A DNA stretch of 6,827 bases from Acidobacteriaceae bacterium (lineage in GTDB: Bacteria; Acidobacteriota; Terriglobia; Terriglobales; Acidobacteriaceae). Location: positions 6,867-13,693 of the forward strand of contig PLSH01000100.1 of NCBI GenBank assembly GCA_003165095.1. Direction: 5' to 3'. The position numbers were made by a program, and so were the translations under genes. Below are positions 1 to 5,698 of this stretch, piece by piece (the stretch's first letter is position 1; each line of letters starts with the position of its first letter). The notes under the pieces were generated by a model, which worked only from the letters and a program-made list of their open reading frames with translations, had not been told where the DNA came from and made no database searches.

Positions 1-2246
1 GCGCCGTTGCGCTCAACCGGCGGTCGTTCGATGTGCTGCTTTACCTTGTCCAGAACCCCGGGCGGGTGGTGACCAAGGAAGAACTGCTCAAGAACGTTTG
101 GCCGGACGCCAATGTGGATGAGAACAACCTGACCCAGAGCGTTTCAGCCCTGAGGAAGGCGCTGGAGGAACGGCCGGGGGCGAGCAGCTTTATTACCACA
201 GTGCCGGGACGTGGCTATCAGTTCATTGAGCCGGTCAGCCGGGTGGGTCAGCCGGAAGTAGCCCTGGAATCGGGCGGGGGAATCGGCGCTACGGGCAGCG
301 GATTTATGCTGCGGCAGCGCACGCTCACCACCACGGCCGTAACCGAGGAGCGGAGCCCGAGGCTGACAAGCGGTTGGTTTTCAGCCTTAATTGCGGTGAT
401 CGTGTTGCTGGTTTGCGCGGGTGCTTATGAATGGAAGCGCCACGCAACGCCTTTGCAGTTGCATAAGGTTGTTGTCGCGGATTTTGAGAATTCAACCGGC
501 GATCTGACGTTTGACCGCACGCTGCGGAGGGCGCTGGAGATCGATCTCGGCCAGTCGCCGTATCTCGATGTGATGAGCGAGCGGGAGGGCGTGAAAACGC
601 TGGAGCTAATGGGCCGCAGGAGCGATGATGCCATTACTGCGGCCGTTGCTCTCGATATATGCGTGCGCACCGGTCGCCAGGTTGTTCTCACGGGCAATAT
701 TTCGAGTGTGGGGAGTAATTACCTTCTTACCCTGGAGGCGACCGATTGCAACTCTGCCAAAAAGCTGGCGGGAGCCAAGGCTGAAGCCGGGACGAAGGAT
801 GACATCCTGGGTGCTCTGGACAGCGTGGCGGAAAGAGTTCGGAAAAAACTGGGAGAGTCGGCGACCTCTGTTGCGGATTTTGAAGTGCCCATCCAGGAGG
901 CTACGACGCCGTCGCTCGAAGCATTGAAGGCGTATTCCATTGGGCAGCACATGGAAGCGTTGGGAAAGGAGGTACCCGACATACTGCCCTTTTATCAGCG
1001 GGCTGTGGAGCTCGATCCACAGTTTGCCATGGCTTTTGGCGCGATGGGGGCACAGTATTACAACTCAAGCGAATACGTTCTTGCAGCTCAGTACCTCAAG
1101 AAGGCCTTCGATCTTAGCAGTCATGTCAACGCTCGCGAGAAACTGACCATTCAATCGCACTACTACTCGTATGGGATTAACGACCTGCCGCAAGGCATCA
1201 AGACCTATCAACTGTGGACGGCGACTTATCCGCAGGATTGGGTGCCCTGGCAGAACCTTGCCAACGCTTACAACGAGCTCGATGAGCCCAATGAAGCGAT
1301 TGTTGCGGGCGAACATGCTCTGCACATGGAGCAGAATCGGGGCAATATCTACAACGTCCTGATCCGTGCGTACAAGATTGCCGGTCGATACAAGGATGCG
1401 CAGCGATTGGGTGAGGAGGCAGCGCGCAGAGGGTTGGACTCCGACGCGATCCATGCTTTTCTTTTCGATGTGGCGCTCGACTCGCACGATCGAGAGGCGG
1501 TGGAGCGCGAAACAAAGTGGGGCGAAGCGCACGGAGGCTGGTTCTTTCTGTATGAGCGGGCCAAGAGCGAAGCTTCGGTGGGAAAGATCCGGCAAGCAGA
1601 TGCGTCTTTTGAAAGTTCGCGCGAGACGGCCGAGCGAGAGAATCTGGGTGAAACGGCAGACAGCATCCTGATCGATCAAGCGCAGGCGCAGTACGACCTT
1701 GGCATGAGCGGAGCAGCGCGTGGCACTATGGCGCGTATCGCGAAAGCTTATCCGGATGCGCCCGACCTCGCATTGCTGCGCGCCGAGCTGGGAGACATGA
1801 GCTATGCAGAACGATTTCTGGCAGCGCACAAGGACCAGACGTCGGATACGTTGCTGTCTACCTGCTATCTTCCGCGGCTTCGTGCAGCGCTGGCGCTGTT
1901 CCGGCGGAAACCGGCGGAGGCGGTGGCCGCGTTGGAACCGGCGCGGCTGTATGGGCAGAGGGACTACCGCGTTCTCACGGAGAGAGGCACAGCTTACATG
2001 CAGGCGGGTAGAGCCGACCTGGCAGCCGGTGAGTTCAAGGCGATCCTGGCCGCGGCTCCGGGGACCGATGCCAGTTCACCGCTTTACAACCTCGCACATC
2101 TGGGGCTGGCCCGTGCGTATGCGGCGCAAAGCAAGAAAGACGAGAGCCGGCAGGAGTATGCGAAGTTCTTTGAACTCTGGAGGGATGCCGACGCGGATAC
2201 TCCGCTGCTGAAGCAGGCAAGAACGGACTATAGCCATGGAGGGTGA
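1..2246 (+). CDS. Membrane-anchored CadC-like transcription regulator with TPR domain (5' partial)
   Basis: The reading frame is open from base 3, so the gene starts before the window; the GTG at 33 lies inside the DNA-binding domain and is not a real start. Residues are counted from the codon at base 3. Residues 1-78 are the C-terminal part of an OmpR/PhoB-type winged helix (FDVLLYLVQNPGRVVTKEEL, then the NNLTQSVSALRKAL recognition-helix region and the GRGYQF wing). A polar linker leads to one membrane segment at about 125-142 (WFSALIAVIVLLVCAGAY) followed by basic residues. Residues 154-290 resemble the TolB-like N-terminal fold that often follows such segments (VVVADFENSTGD). The rest, to residue 747, is helical and TPR-like (for example YQRAVELDPQFAMAFGAMGA). 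By family knowledge it would bind DNA on the cytoplasmic side and sense through the outer part. The signal and target genes cannot be told from the sequence. The family assignment is firm; the sensing role is inferred. Confidence 0.9.
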   Translation, partial: AVALNRRSFDVLLYLVQNPGRVVTKEELLKNVWPDANVDENNLTQSVSALRKALEERPGASSFITTVPGRGYQFIEPVSRVGQPEVALESGGGIGATGSGFMLRQRTLTTTAVTEERSPRLTSGWFSALIAVIVLLVCAGAYEWKRHATPLQLHKVVVADFENSTGDLTFDRTLRRALEIDLGQSPYLDVMSEREGVKTLELMGRRSDDAITAAVALDICVRTGRQVVLTGNISSVGSNYLLTLEATDCNSAKKLAGAKAEAGTKDDILGALDSVAERVRKKLGESATSVADFEVPIQEATTPSLEALKAYSIGQHMEALGKEVPDILPFYQRAVELDPQFAMAFGAMGAQYYNSSEYVLAAQYLKKAFDLSSHVNAREKLTIQSHYYSYGINDLPQGIKTYQLWTATYPQDWVPWQNLANAYNELDEPNEAIVAGEHALHMEQNRGNIYNVLIRAYKIAGRYKDAQRLGEEAARRGLDSDAIHAFLFDVALDSHDREAVERETKWGEAHGGWFFLYERAKSEASVGKIRQADASFESSRETAERENLGETADSILIDQAQAQYDLGMSGAARGTMARIAKAYPDAPDLALLRAELGDMSYAERFLAAHKDQTSDTLLSTCYLPRLRAALALFRRKPAEAVAALEPARLYGQRDYRVLTERGTAYMQAGRADLAAGEFKAILAAAPGTDASSPLYNLAHLGLARAYAAQSKKDESRQEYAKFFELWRDADADTPLLKQARTDYSHGG

Positions 2247-2313
2247 GGCGGCAACGGCTGGAGTCCGCATAGCGCTAAGCCATTCAATCAAAAGCACTTT
2301 ATTTCGATCATTT

Positions 2314-2332
2314 TCAATAAATCTCAATAAAT
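2314..2332. repeat. AT-rich 9-bp direct repeat
   Basis: TCAATAAAT occurs at 2314-2322 and again at 2324-2332, one helical turn apart, in a strikingly AT-rich patch (about 2280-2336) inside GC-rich DNA. It immediately precedes the tRNA-like fragment. It could be a protein-binding site or part of an integration junction; nothing in the sequence decides this. Confidence 0.5.
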
Positions 2333-2338
2333 GCTTTG

Positions 2339-2388
2339 ACCTGGTTCGGGGCAACGGTCCCCAGGTTCAAATCCTCTGTCCCTGACCA
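2339..2388 (+). other. tRNA 3'-end-like fragment, possible attachment-site scar
   Basis: Bases 2361-2388 read like the 3' end of a tRNA. GGTTCAAATCC at 2364-2374 carries the invariant T-loop bases, followed by a possible 7-nt acceptor strand GTCCCTG (2378-2384), discriminator A (2385) and encoded CCA (2386-2388). The T stem is imperfect: 2363-2365 pair with 2373-2375, but the outer two positions mismatch. No matching 5' acceptor strand (CAGGGAC) is present upstream, so this is not a whole tRNA gene. Instead, ACCTGG (2339-2344) and CCAGGT (2361-2366) form a perfect 6-bp inverted repeat, with GGGG/CCCC pairing (2348-2351/2359-2362) inside. Integrases commonly use tRNA 3' ends as attachment sites, so an att remnant is a reasonable reading. 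No integrase gene is visible. Confidence 0.45.
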
Positions 2389-2524
2389 ATAAAATCAATA
2401 GTTTATGGTAATTTCCGTGACCACCTGGAATCCCGGTGTAAACGACTTTGCAGCCGGTCGAATCTTCCAAGTTCAACATTACGGTGCGCTCGGGGTTGGC
2501 TGCTGTGCGCTTCCGATGATCTCT

Positions 2525-2550
2525 GGCCGGGTGTTGTTCCTACCCCGGCC
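2525..2550. repeat. 7-bp perfect hairpin
   Basis: GGCCGGG (2525-2531) and CCCGGCC (2544-2550) are perfect inverted repeats around a 12-nt loop. The hairpin lies 19 bp beyond the stop of the possible minus-strand small gene, so it could end or protect that transcript. There is no T-run on either side, so it is not a canonical intrinsic terminator. Confidence 0.4.
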
Positions 2551-2568
2551 GGGGCAGCGAGGCTGTGC

Positions 2569-2799
2569 TCAGCGGGCGTCGATCGACGTGGGTCTTCCAG
2601 GGGCCAACGTTCTGCGGGGGGTGAACACCTTTACGGGGCCGGCGGAATGGCTGGGCGGATTGTCGAAGGGGGGTCGCAGGGGTTTTTTGGAAAACGTTCC
2701 GGTGACGACTCCGGTGGATTTTGCCTTATGCTTTGCATCCACGATGAAGGGAGTGAGGATCATCGCAACGAAGGCGAAGCAGATTGAAAATTCAAGCAT
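2569..2799 (-). CDS. Possible small membrane protein, unrecognised
   Basis: This minus-strand frame of 76 residues begins at the ATG with its first base at 2799. Read on the minus strand, the start is preceded by AGGGGGGTG and then TCGCAA, a purine-rich ribosome-binding sequence at sensible spacing; this decides the start over the longer in-frame extension to 2883. The N-terminus is a clear hydrophobic helix (MLEFSICFAFVAMILTPFIV, residues 1-20), followed by a charged Asp-Ala-Lys-His-Lys stretch and a Pro/Arg-rich tail that looks disordered. It would be a single-pass membrane protein with a short tail. I do not recognise a family. Points in favour are the start signal, the helix at the very N-terminus and a stop followed by a hairpin. 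Against it are the low-complexity tail and the repeat-rich surroundings. The plus-strand frame over the same DNA lacks these signals. Confidence 0.4.
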   Translation of the reverse strand: MLEFSICFAFVAMILTPFIVDAKHKAKSTGVVTGTFSKKPLRPPFDNPPSHSAGPVKVFTPRRTLAPGRPTSIDAR

Positions 2800-2927
2800 T
2801 TGCGACACCCCCCTGGCGGGTGCGAATCCGCGAAAATCCGGACCTATGTACAAAAAATAACGTGACGGAGCAGGGAGGGGCAATGACCCTTCAGGGGGAG
2901 GGGATGGCCCTTTGGTTATAGGGGTAA

Positions 2928-2943
2928 CCCGCAGGATTGCGGG
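2928..2943. repeat. 6-bp hairpin with tetraloop
   Basis: CCCGCA (2928-2933) and TGCGGG (2938-2943) pair perfectly across a 4-nt loop (GGAT). It is the first of several hairpins in the 2.9-3.3 kb stretch. No T-run follows on the plus strand. Confidence 0.45.
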
Positions 2944-2991
2944 AACGGGGCTACTGGCGGCGGGGTGGTTGGAAAGTGCTGGCCTTGAGGA

Positions 2992-3044
2992 GCTAAAGCC
3001 CGGTTGGTTTTGGTGGCTTTATGCGGGGGTTGGAGTTCCCGCAT
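2992..3044. repeat. Paired hairpins of a repeat-derived intergenic segment
   Basis: GCTAAAGCC (2992-3000) pairs with GGCTTTATGC (3015-3024) with one bulged base. Overlapping its end, ATGCGGG (3021-3027) pairs perfectly with CCCGCAT (3038-3044) across a 10-nt loop. The two stems share 3021-3024, so they are mutually exclusive. The 'GCTAAAGCC ... GGCTTTA' type is, as I recall it, frequent in acidobacterial intergenic DNA, so this is probably a decayed dispersed repeat. Confidence 0.45.
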
Positions 3045-3064
3045 CCCTCCGGACCAGGATTTTT

Positions 3065-3115
3065 CCGCCGGGCAGGGTTTTTTCGGGGAGTGTGATGGGA
3101 GGTGGATCCCGGCGG
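3065..3115. repeat. 8-bp inverted repeat with 35-nt spacer
   Basis: CCGCCGGG (3065-3072) and CCCGGCGG (3108-3115) are perfect inverted repeats. Extra U-G and U-A pairs are possible outside the stem. The spacer contains a run of six T (3078-3083). It lies just before the first copy of the 44-bp repeat and may mark the edge of the repeat block. Confidence 0.4.
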
Positions 3116-3123
3116 GACGAAAA

Positions 3124-3167
3124 GCAACGGCAGATCCCTCGGCTGCGCTCGGGATGACGGCTTGGTT
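3124..3167. repeat. 44-bp dispersed repeat, copy 1
   Basis: This copy matches 3184-3227 at 42 of 44 positions and carries the core GATCCCTCGGCTGCGCTCGG followed by GATGACGGCTTGGTT. Read on the minus strand, the core (CCGAGCGCAGCCGAGG) is a sequence I know as recurrent between genes in acidobacterial and other genomes, where it yields spurious 'HPERSRGI' or 'IPSAAEG' peptides. It is non-coding repeat DNA. Confidence 0.75.
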
Positions 3168-3183
3168 TTGAATTTGCTGAGAT

Positions 3184-3227
3184 GCAACCGCAGATCCCTC
3201 GGCTGCGCTCGGGATGACAGCTTGGTT
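3184..3227. repeat. 44-bp dispersed repeat, copy 2
   Basis: It starts 60 bp after copy 1 and differs from it at only two positions (G to C in the sixth base, and G to A after GATGAC). The near identity contrasts with the unrelated 16-bp spacer between them, pointing to recent duplication or independent insertion of the same element. Confidence 0.75.
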
Positions 3228-3238
3228 GTCGCAAGGTA

Positions 3239-3281
3239 GCCGCAGATCCTTCGCCACCCTCCTTCGGTGGCGCGATGAAGG
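3239..3281. repeat. Degenerate third repeat copy with hairpin
   Basis: The stretch opens with GCCGCAGATCCTTCG, like the other copies, and closes with GATGA, but the core is replaced by a hairpin: CGCCACC (3252-3258) pairs perfectly with GGTGGCG (3266-3272) across a 7-nt loop. It occupies the same 60-bp spacing series, and looks like a sister variant of the repeat family rather than random decay. Confidence 0.55.
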
Positions 3282-3386
3282 GCTACTATTGATCTGCAAA
3301 CCGTTGCCGCTGTGGGGCCGTTCCAATTCAACGACATGGTGCGCATGCGGTTACAGACGGGCTATGGTATCAGGCCGCGGAATTTC

Positions 3387-3391
3387 AGGAG
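3387..3391 (+). promoter_or_regulatory. Ribosome-binding site of the tryptophanase
   Basis: AGGAG lies 10 nt before the ATG at 3402. It supports that start rather than the in-frame GTG at 3312, which has no such sequence close by. Confidence 0.6.
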
Positions 3392-3401
3392 CCAATTTCA
3401 A

Positions 3402-4757
3402 ATGCCATTCAAGACCATCATCGAGCCATTTCGCATCAAGAGCGTTGAACCGATCCGCTGGACCACTCGCGAGCAGCGTGAGGAGCTTTTACGAGAGGCC
3501 CACTACAATCTTTTCCTGCTTCCAGCCGACGATGTGCTGATCGATCTGCTGACGGATTCCGGGACCGGTGCCATGTCCACGCACCAATGGGCGGCGGTGA
3601 TGGAGGGGGACGAGAGTTACGCAGGGAGCAGGAGTTTCGACCGCTTCAAGGGATCAATTCAGGATATTTTCGGCTATACGCACGTAATTCCCACGCACCA
3701 GGGGCGAGCGGCGGAACGAATCCTGTTCAGCGTGATGTGCAAGAAGGGCGACGTGGTTCCGAACAACACTCATTTCGACACAACGCGGGCCAACGTGGAG
3801 TTTGTGGGCGCGGAAGCGGTGGATTTGCCATTGCGCGAGGCGCTGGAGCCGGAGAGGCGGCTTCCGTTCAAGGGCAACATGGAGGTTGCGGCGCTGGAGG
3901 AGTTGATTGCGCGAGTGGGACGGGAGCGCATCCCGCTAGCGATGCTGACGGTGACGAATAATTCGGGGGGTGGTCAGCCGGTATCGATGGAGAACGCCAA
4001 GGCTGTGGCCGGGGTGTGCCACAAGCATGGAATTCCGCTTTACTTCGATGCGTGCCGTTTTGCGGAGAATGCGTATTTCATCAAGCTGCGGGAACCGGGC
4101 TACGCGGCCAAGACGCCGAAGGAAATTGCGCAGGAGATGTTCCGGCTGGGGGACGGCTGCACCATGTCGGCGAAGAAAGACGGGATGGCGAACATTGGCG
4201 GATTTCTGTGCACGAACGACGATATTCTGGCGCGGCAGGAGCAGAATTTATTGATATTGACCGAGGGCTATCCCACTTATGGCGGGCTGGCGGGGCGCGA
4301 CCTGGAGGCGGTGGCAGTGGGCTTGCAGGAAGCGCTGGAGGAAGACTACCTGCGGTACCGGATTGCGTCGACGGCCTACCTGGGCAATCACATTGCGGAG
4401 CATGGCGTACCGATCATGCAGCCGCCGGGCGGGCACGCGATTTACATCGACGCGAAGGCGTTTCTGAAGCATATCCCGGTGCATCAGTTTCCGGGTGTTG
4501 CGCTGGCTACGGAGCTGTATCTCGAAGGCGGCATCCGGTCAGTAGAGATCGGGAGCCTGATGTTTGCCGAAGCGGCGAAGATGGAACTGGTGCGGCTGGC
4601 CATTCCGCGCCGCGTTTACACGCAGAGCCATATCGATTACGTGGTGGAGGTTATTCTGCGGGTCTGGGAGCGGCGCGCGCAGATTAGAGGGATGCGGCTG
4701 ACATATGAGGCTCCGTTTCTGCGGCACTTTACGGCGCACCTGGAGCCGATGGGCTGA
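3402..4757 (+). CDS. tnaA: Tryptophanase (tryptophan indole-lyase), TPL-like in length
   Basis: A 451-residue cytoplasmic PLP enzyme that would split L-tryptophan into indole, pyruvate and ammonia. The family is clear throughout: PFRIKSVEPI near the start, LIDLLTDSGTGAMS (46-59), PTHQGRAAE (97-105), NSGGGQPVS (187-195) and IPRRVYT (401-407). The PLP lysine should be K259 in SAKKD; D216 and R219 (DACR) match the cofactor-binding Asp/Arg, and Y73 and R102 match TPL Tyr71 and Arg100. E71 and N264 align with the TPL cation ligands. Positions separating the two enzymes favour tryptophanase: D126 (Thr124 in TPL), V381 and I383 (Met379 and Arg381 in TPL), H442 (Phe448 in TPL, His463 in E. coli TnaA). 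Length and several other segments resemble TPL (456 residues) rather than E. coli TnaA (471). The start at 3402 matches the family N-terminus. No tnaC-like leader or tryptophan permease gene is seen. The family is near certain; the substrate is an inference from these residues. Confidence 0.88.
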   Translation: MPFKTIIEPFRIKSVEPIRWTTREQREELLREAHYNLFLLPADDVLIDLLTDSGTGAMSTHQWAAVMEGDESYAGSRSFDRFKGSIQDIFGYTHVIPTHQGRAAERILFSVMCKKGDVVPNNTHFDTTRANVEFVGAEAVDLPLREALEPERRLPFKGNMEVAALEELIARVGRERIPLAMLTVTNNSGGGQPVSMENAKAVAGVCHKHGIPLYFDACRFAENAYFIKLREPGYAAKTPKEIAQEMFRLGDGCTMSAKKDGMANIGGFLCTNDDILARQEQNLLILTEGYPTYGGLAGRDLEAVAVGLQEALEEDYLRYRIASTAYLGNHIAEHGVPIMQPPGGHAIYIDAKAFLKHIPVHQFPGVALATELYLEGGIRSVEIGSLMFAEAAKMELVRLAIPRRVYTQSHIDYVVEVILRVWERRAQIRGMRLTYEAPFLRHFTAHLEPMG

Positions 4758-4809
4758 TGTGTTGGGGATGGTCGGCGGGGCTGGACAAGGGAGATTTACT
4801 ATTACAAGG

Positions 4810-5487
4810 ATGAAGTATCGTCTTGTTCCTGCATTAGCTCTTGGCCTCGCTGCTGCCACATGGGGACAGCAGAGCGCTACCCCTGCGGCCGCCGACAGCG
4901 GACAGTCGCTGGGGGCGACGATGCATTCGATCCAGGAGCAGTTGAGCAAGCAGGGCCAGGTGTCCTGGACGGAGACGGTCAGCAATCAGCCGGGAATGAC
5001 TATTCGCGAAACCGCCAATCTGGGCGACGTGATGGCCGATCCTGAAGCCTGCACTCTCTACGCCACCCAAACCGTCGACTATTCGATCGATTTGCCAAGC
5101 GGCAGAGCCTTGAAGCCGGGGGTAACCGCCGACGACCTGCACTCGCACGTGGTGGAGACCGACACGCTTTCATTCAAGCAAGTCGGAAACGTAACCGTCG
5201 AAAAGATGCAGGACGTCAGCAACCAGACATACATGGATGCCGGACACAAGGAAATCTCGGTGACGGTGACGCCTCCAGTGTTCTATGTGAAGGTGAGGGC
5301 ATCAAGCGCGGTATTTGCCTCGCACACATCCACTACGAAAGGCAAGCAGGCCGCGGTGGAGATGGACGCCACCGGCAAGACGAATGGCCTCACGATCCGC
5401 GATGAGGAGACGGCGAACCGCGTTGCCAAAGCCATGATTCATGCAGTGGAGTTGTGCGGAGGCGGCGCCAAGAAGGATTCCCCCTAA
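4810..5487 (+). CDS. Secreted protein of unknown function
   Basis: A 225-residue protein with a typical Sec signal peptide (MKYRLVPALALGLAAATWGQ, basic n-region then hydrophobic core), probably cut near residue 20. A Q/A/T-rich linker follows and then a beta-rich domain. Only two cysteines remain in the mature part (C81 in DPEAC and C216 in VELCGGG) and they could form a disulfide. The C-terminal stretch RDEETANRVAKAMIHAVELC (197-216) is an amphipathic helix and the most motif-like part. I recall similar endings in acidobacterial hypothetical proteins but can name no family. The ATG at 4810 is the only start that keeps the signal peptide intact; AAGGGAG lies a rather long 16 nt upstream. The gene is 52 bp after the tryptophanase on the same strand, so co-transcription is possible, but a link in function is not shown. 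Confidence 0.8.
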   Translation: MKYRLVPALALGLAAATWGQQSATPAAADSGQSLGATMHSIQEQLSKQGQVSWTETVSNQPGMTIRETANLGDVMADPEACTLYATQTVDYSIDLPSGRALKPGVTADDLHSHVVETDTLSFKQVGNVTVEKMQDVSNQTYMDAGHKEISVTVTPPVFYVKVRASSAVFASHTSTTKGKQAAVEMDATGKTNGLTIRDEETANRVAKAMIHAVELCGGGAKKDSP

Positions 5488-5698
5488 GCTCTCAGCTCAT
5501 GGCTTACAGTATTTCCTGACGATTGCGCCGGCGGGCAACTGTCTCTCAACAAAAAGCTCATGGGAGCGGCGCCGGCAGCGGTTGGGCAGGACCGGCGCAT
5601 TGCGTAACCGGCGGCGGCGCGGCAGCATTACAATTGCTATGCTCCGGGAGCGCGGATCGGGGAGCGCGGAGAAGAGCGAACACAAGAGGGAGAAGGGC
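5488..5698 (+). promoter_or_regulatory. Leader region of the RraA-like gene
   Basis: This 211-bp gap has no credible gene. It contains an 11-bp direct repeat, GGGAGCGCGGA, at 5646-5656 and 5660-5670, and possible -10-like hexamers TACAAT (5629-5634) and TATGCT (5638-5643) without well-placed -35 partners. GAGGGAGAAGGG at 5686-5697 is a strong purine-rich ribosome-binding sequence just before the ATG at 5699. The gap's length suggests that the gene has its own promoter, but I cannot place it. Confidence 0.4.

Noticed and set aside
1065..1829. 254-residue minus-strand frame
   Set aside because: It is the antisense shadow of the TPR region of the regulator, with no start signal and no recognisable domain.
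2405..2860. 151-residue plus-strand frame
   Set aside because: No ribosome-binding sequence before its ATG, no recognisable domain, low-complexity Gly/Arg-rich stretches, and it overlaps a better-signalled minus-strand small frame.
2916..3346. Minus-strand frames containing repeated IPSAAEG or HPERSRGI peptides
   Set aside because: These peptides are translations of the 44-bp intergenic repeat in different frames, a known source of spurious proteins.
3312..3401. Upstream extension of the tryptophanase to a GTG at 3312
   Set aside because: The extra 30 residues match nothing in the family, while the ATG at 3402 gives the usual N-terminus and has AGGAG upstream.
3282..3401. tnaC-type leader peptide controlling the tryptophanase
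   Set aside because: No short frame with a Trp codon followed by a Rho-type or boxA-like region could be seen in this stretch.
4016..4687. 223-residue plus-strand frame inside the tryptophanase
   Set aside because: It is a shifted-frame shadow of a fully conserved enzyme gene; its Gly/Arg-rich text is typical of GC-rich off-frame translation.
3402..4757. Annotation as tyrosine phenol-lyase
   Set aside because: The Thr124, Met379, Arg381 and Phe448 equivalents are Asp, Val, Ile and His, as in tryptophanase.
5600..5634. Promoter TTGCGT ... TACAAT
   Set aside because: The spacing of 23 bp between the hexamers is too long for a sigma70-type promoter.
5441..5698. Longer start for the RraA-like protein
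   Set aside because: It would overlap the previous gene and bury the signal peptide; the extension is Arg-rich and not protein-like, and a strong ribosome-binding sequence precedes the ATG at 5699.
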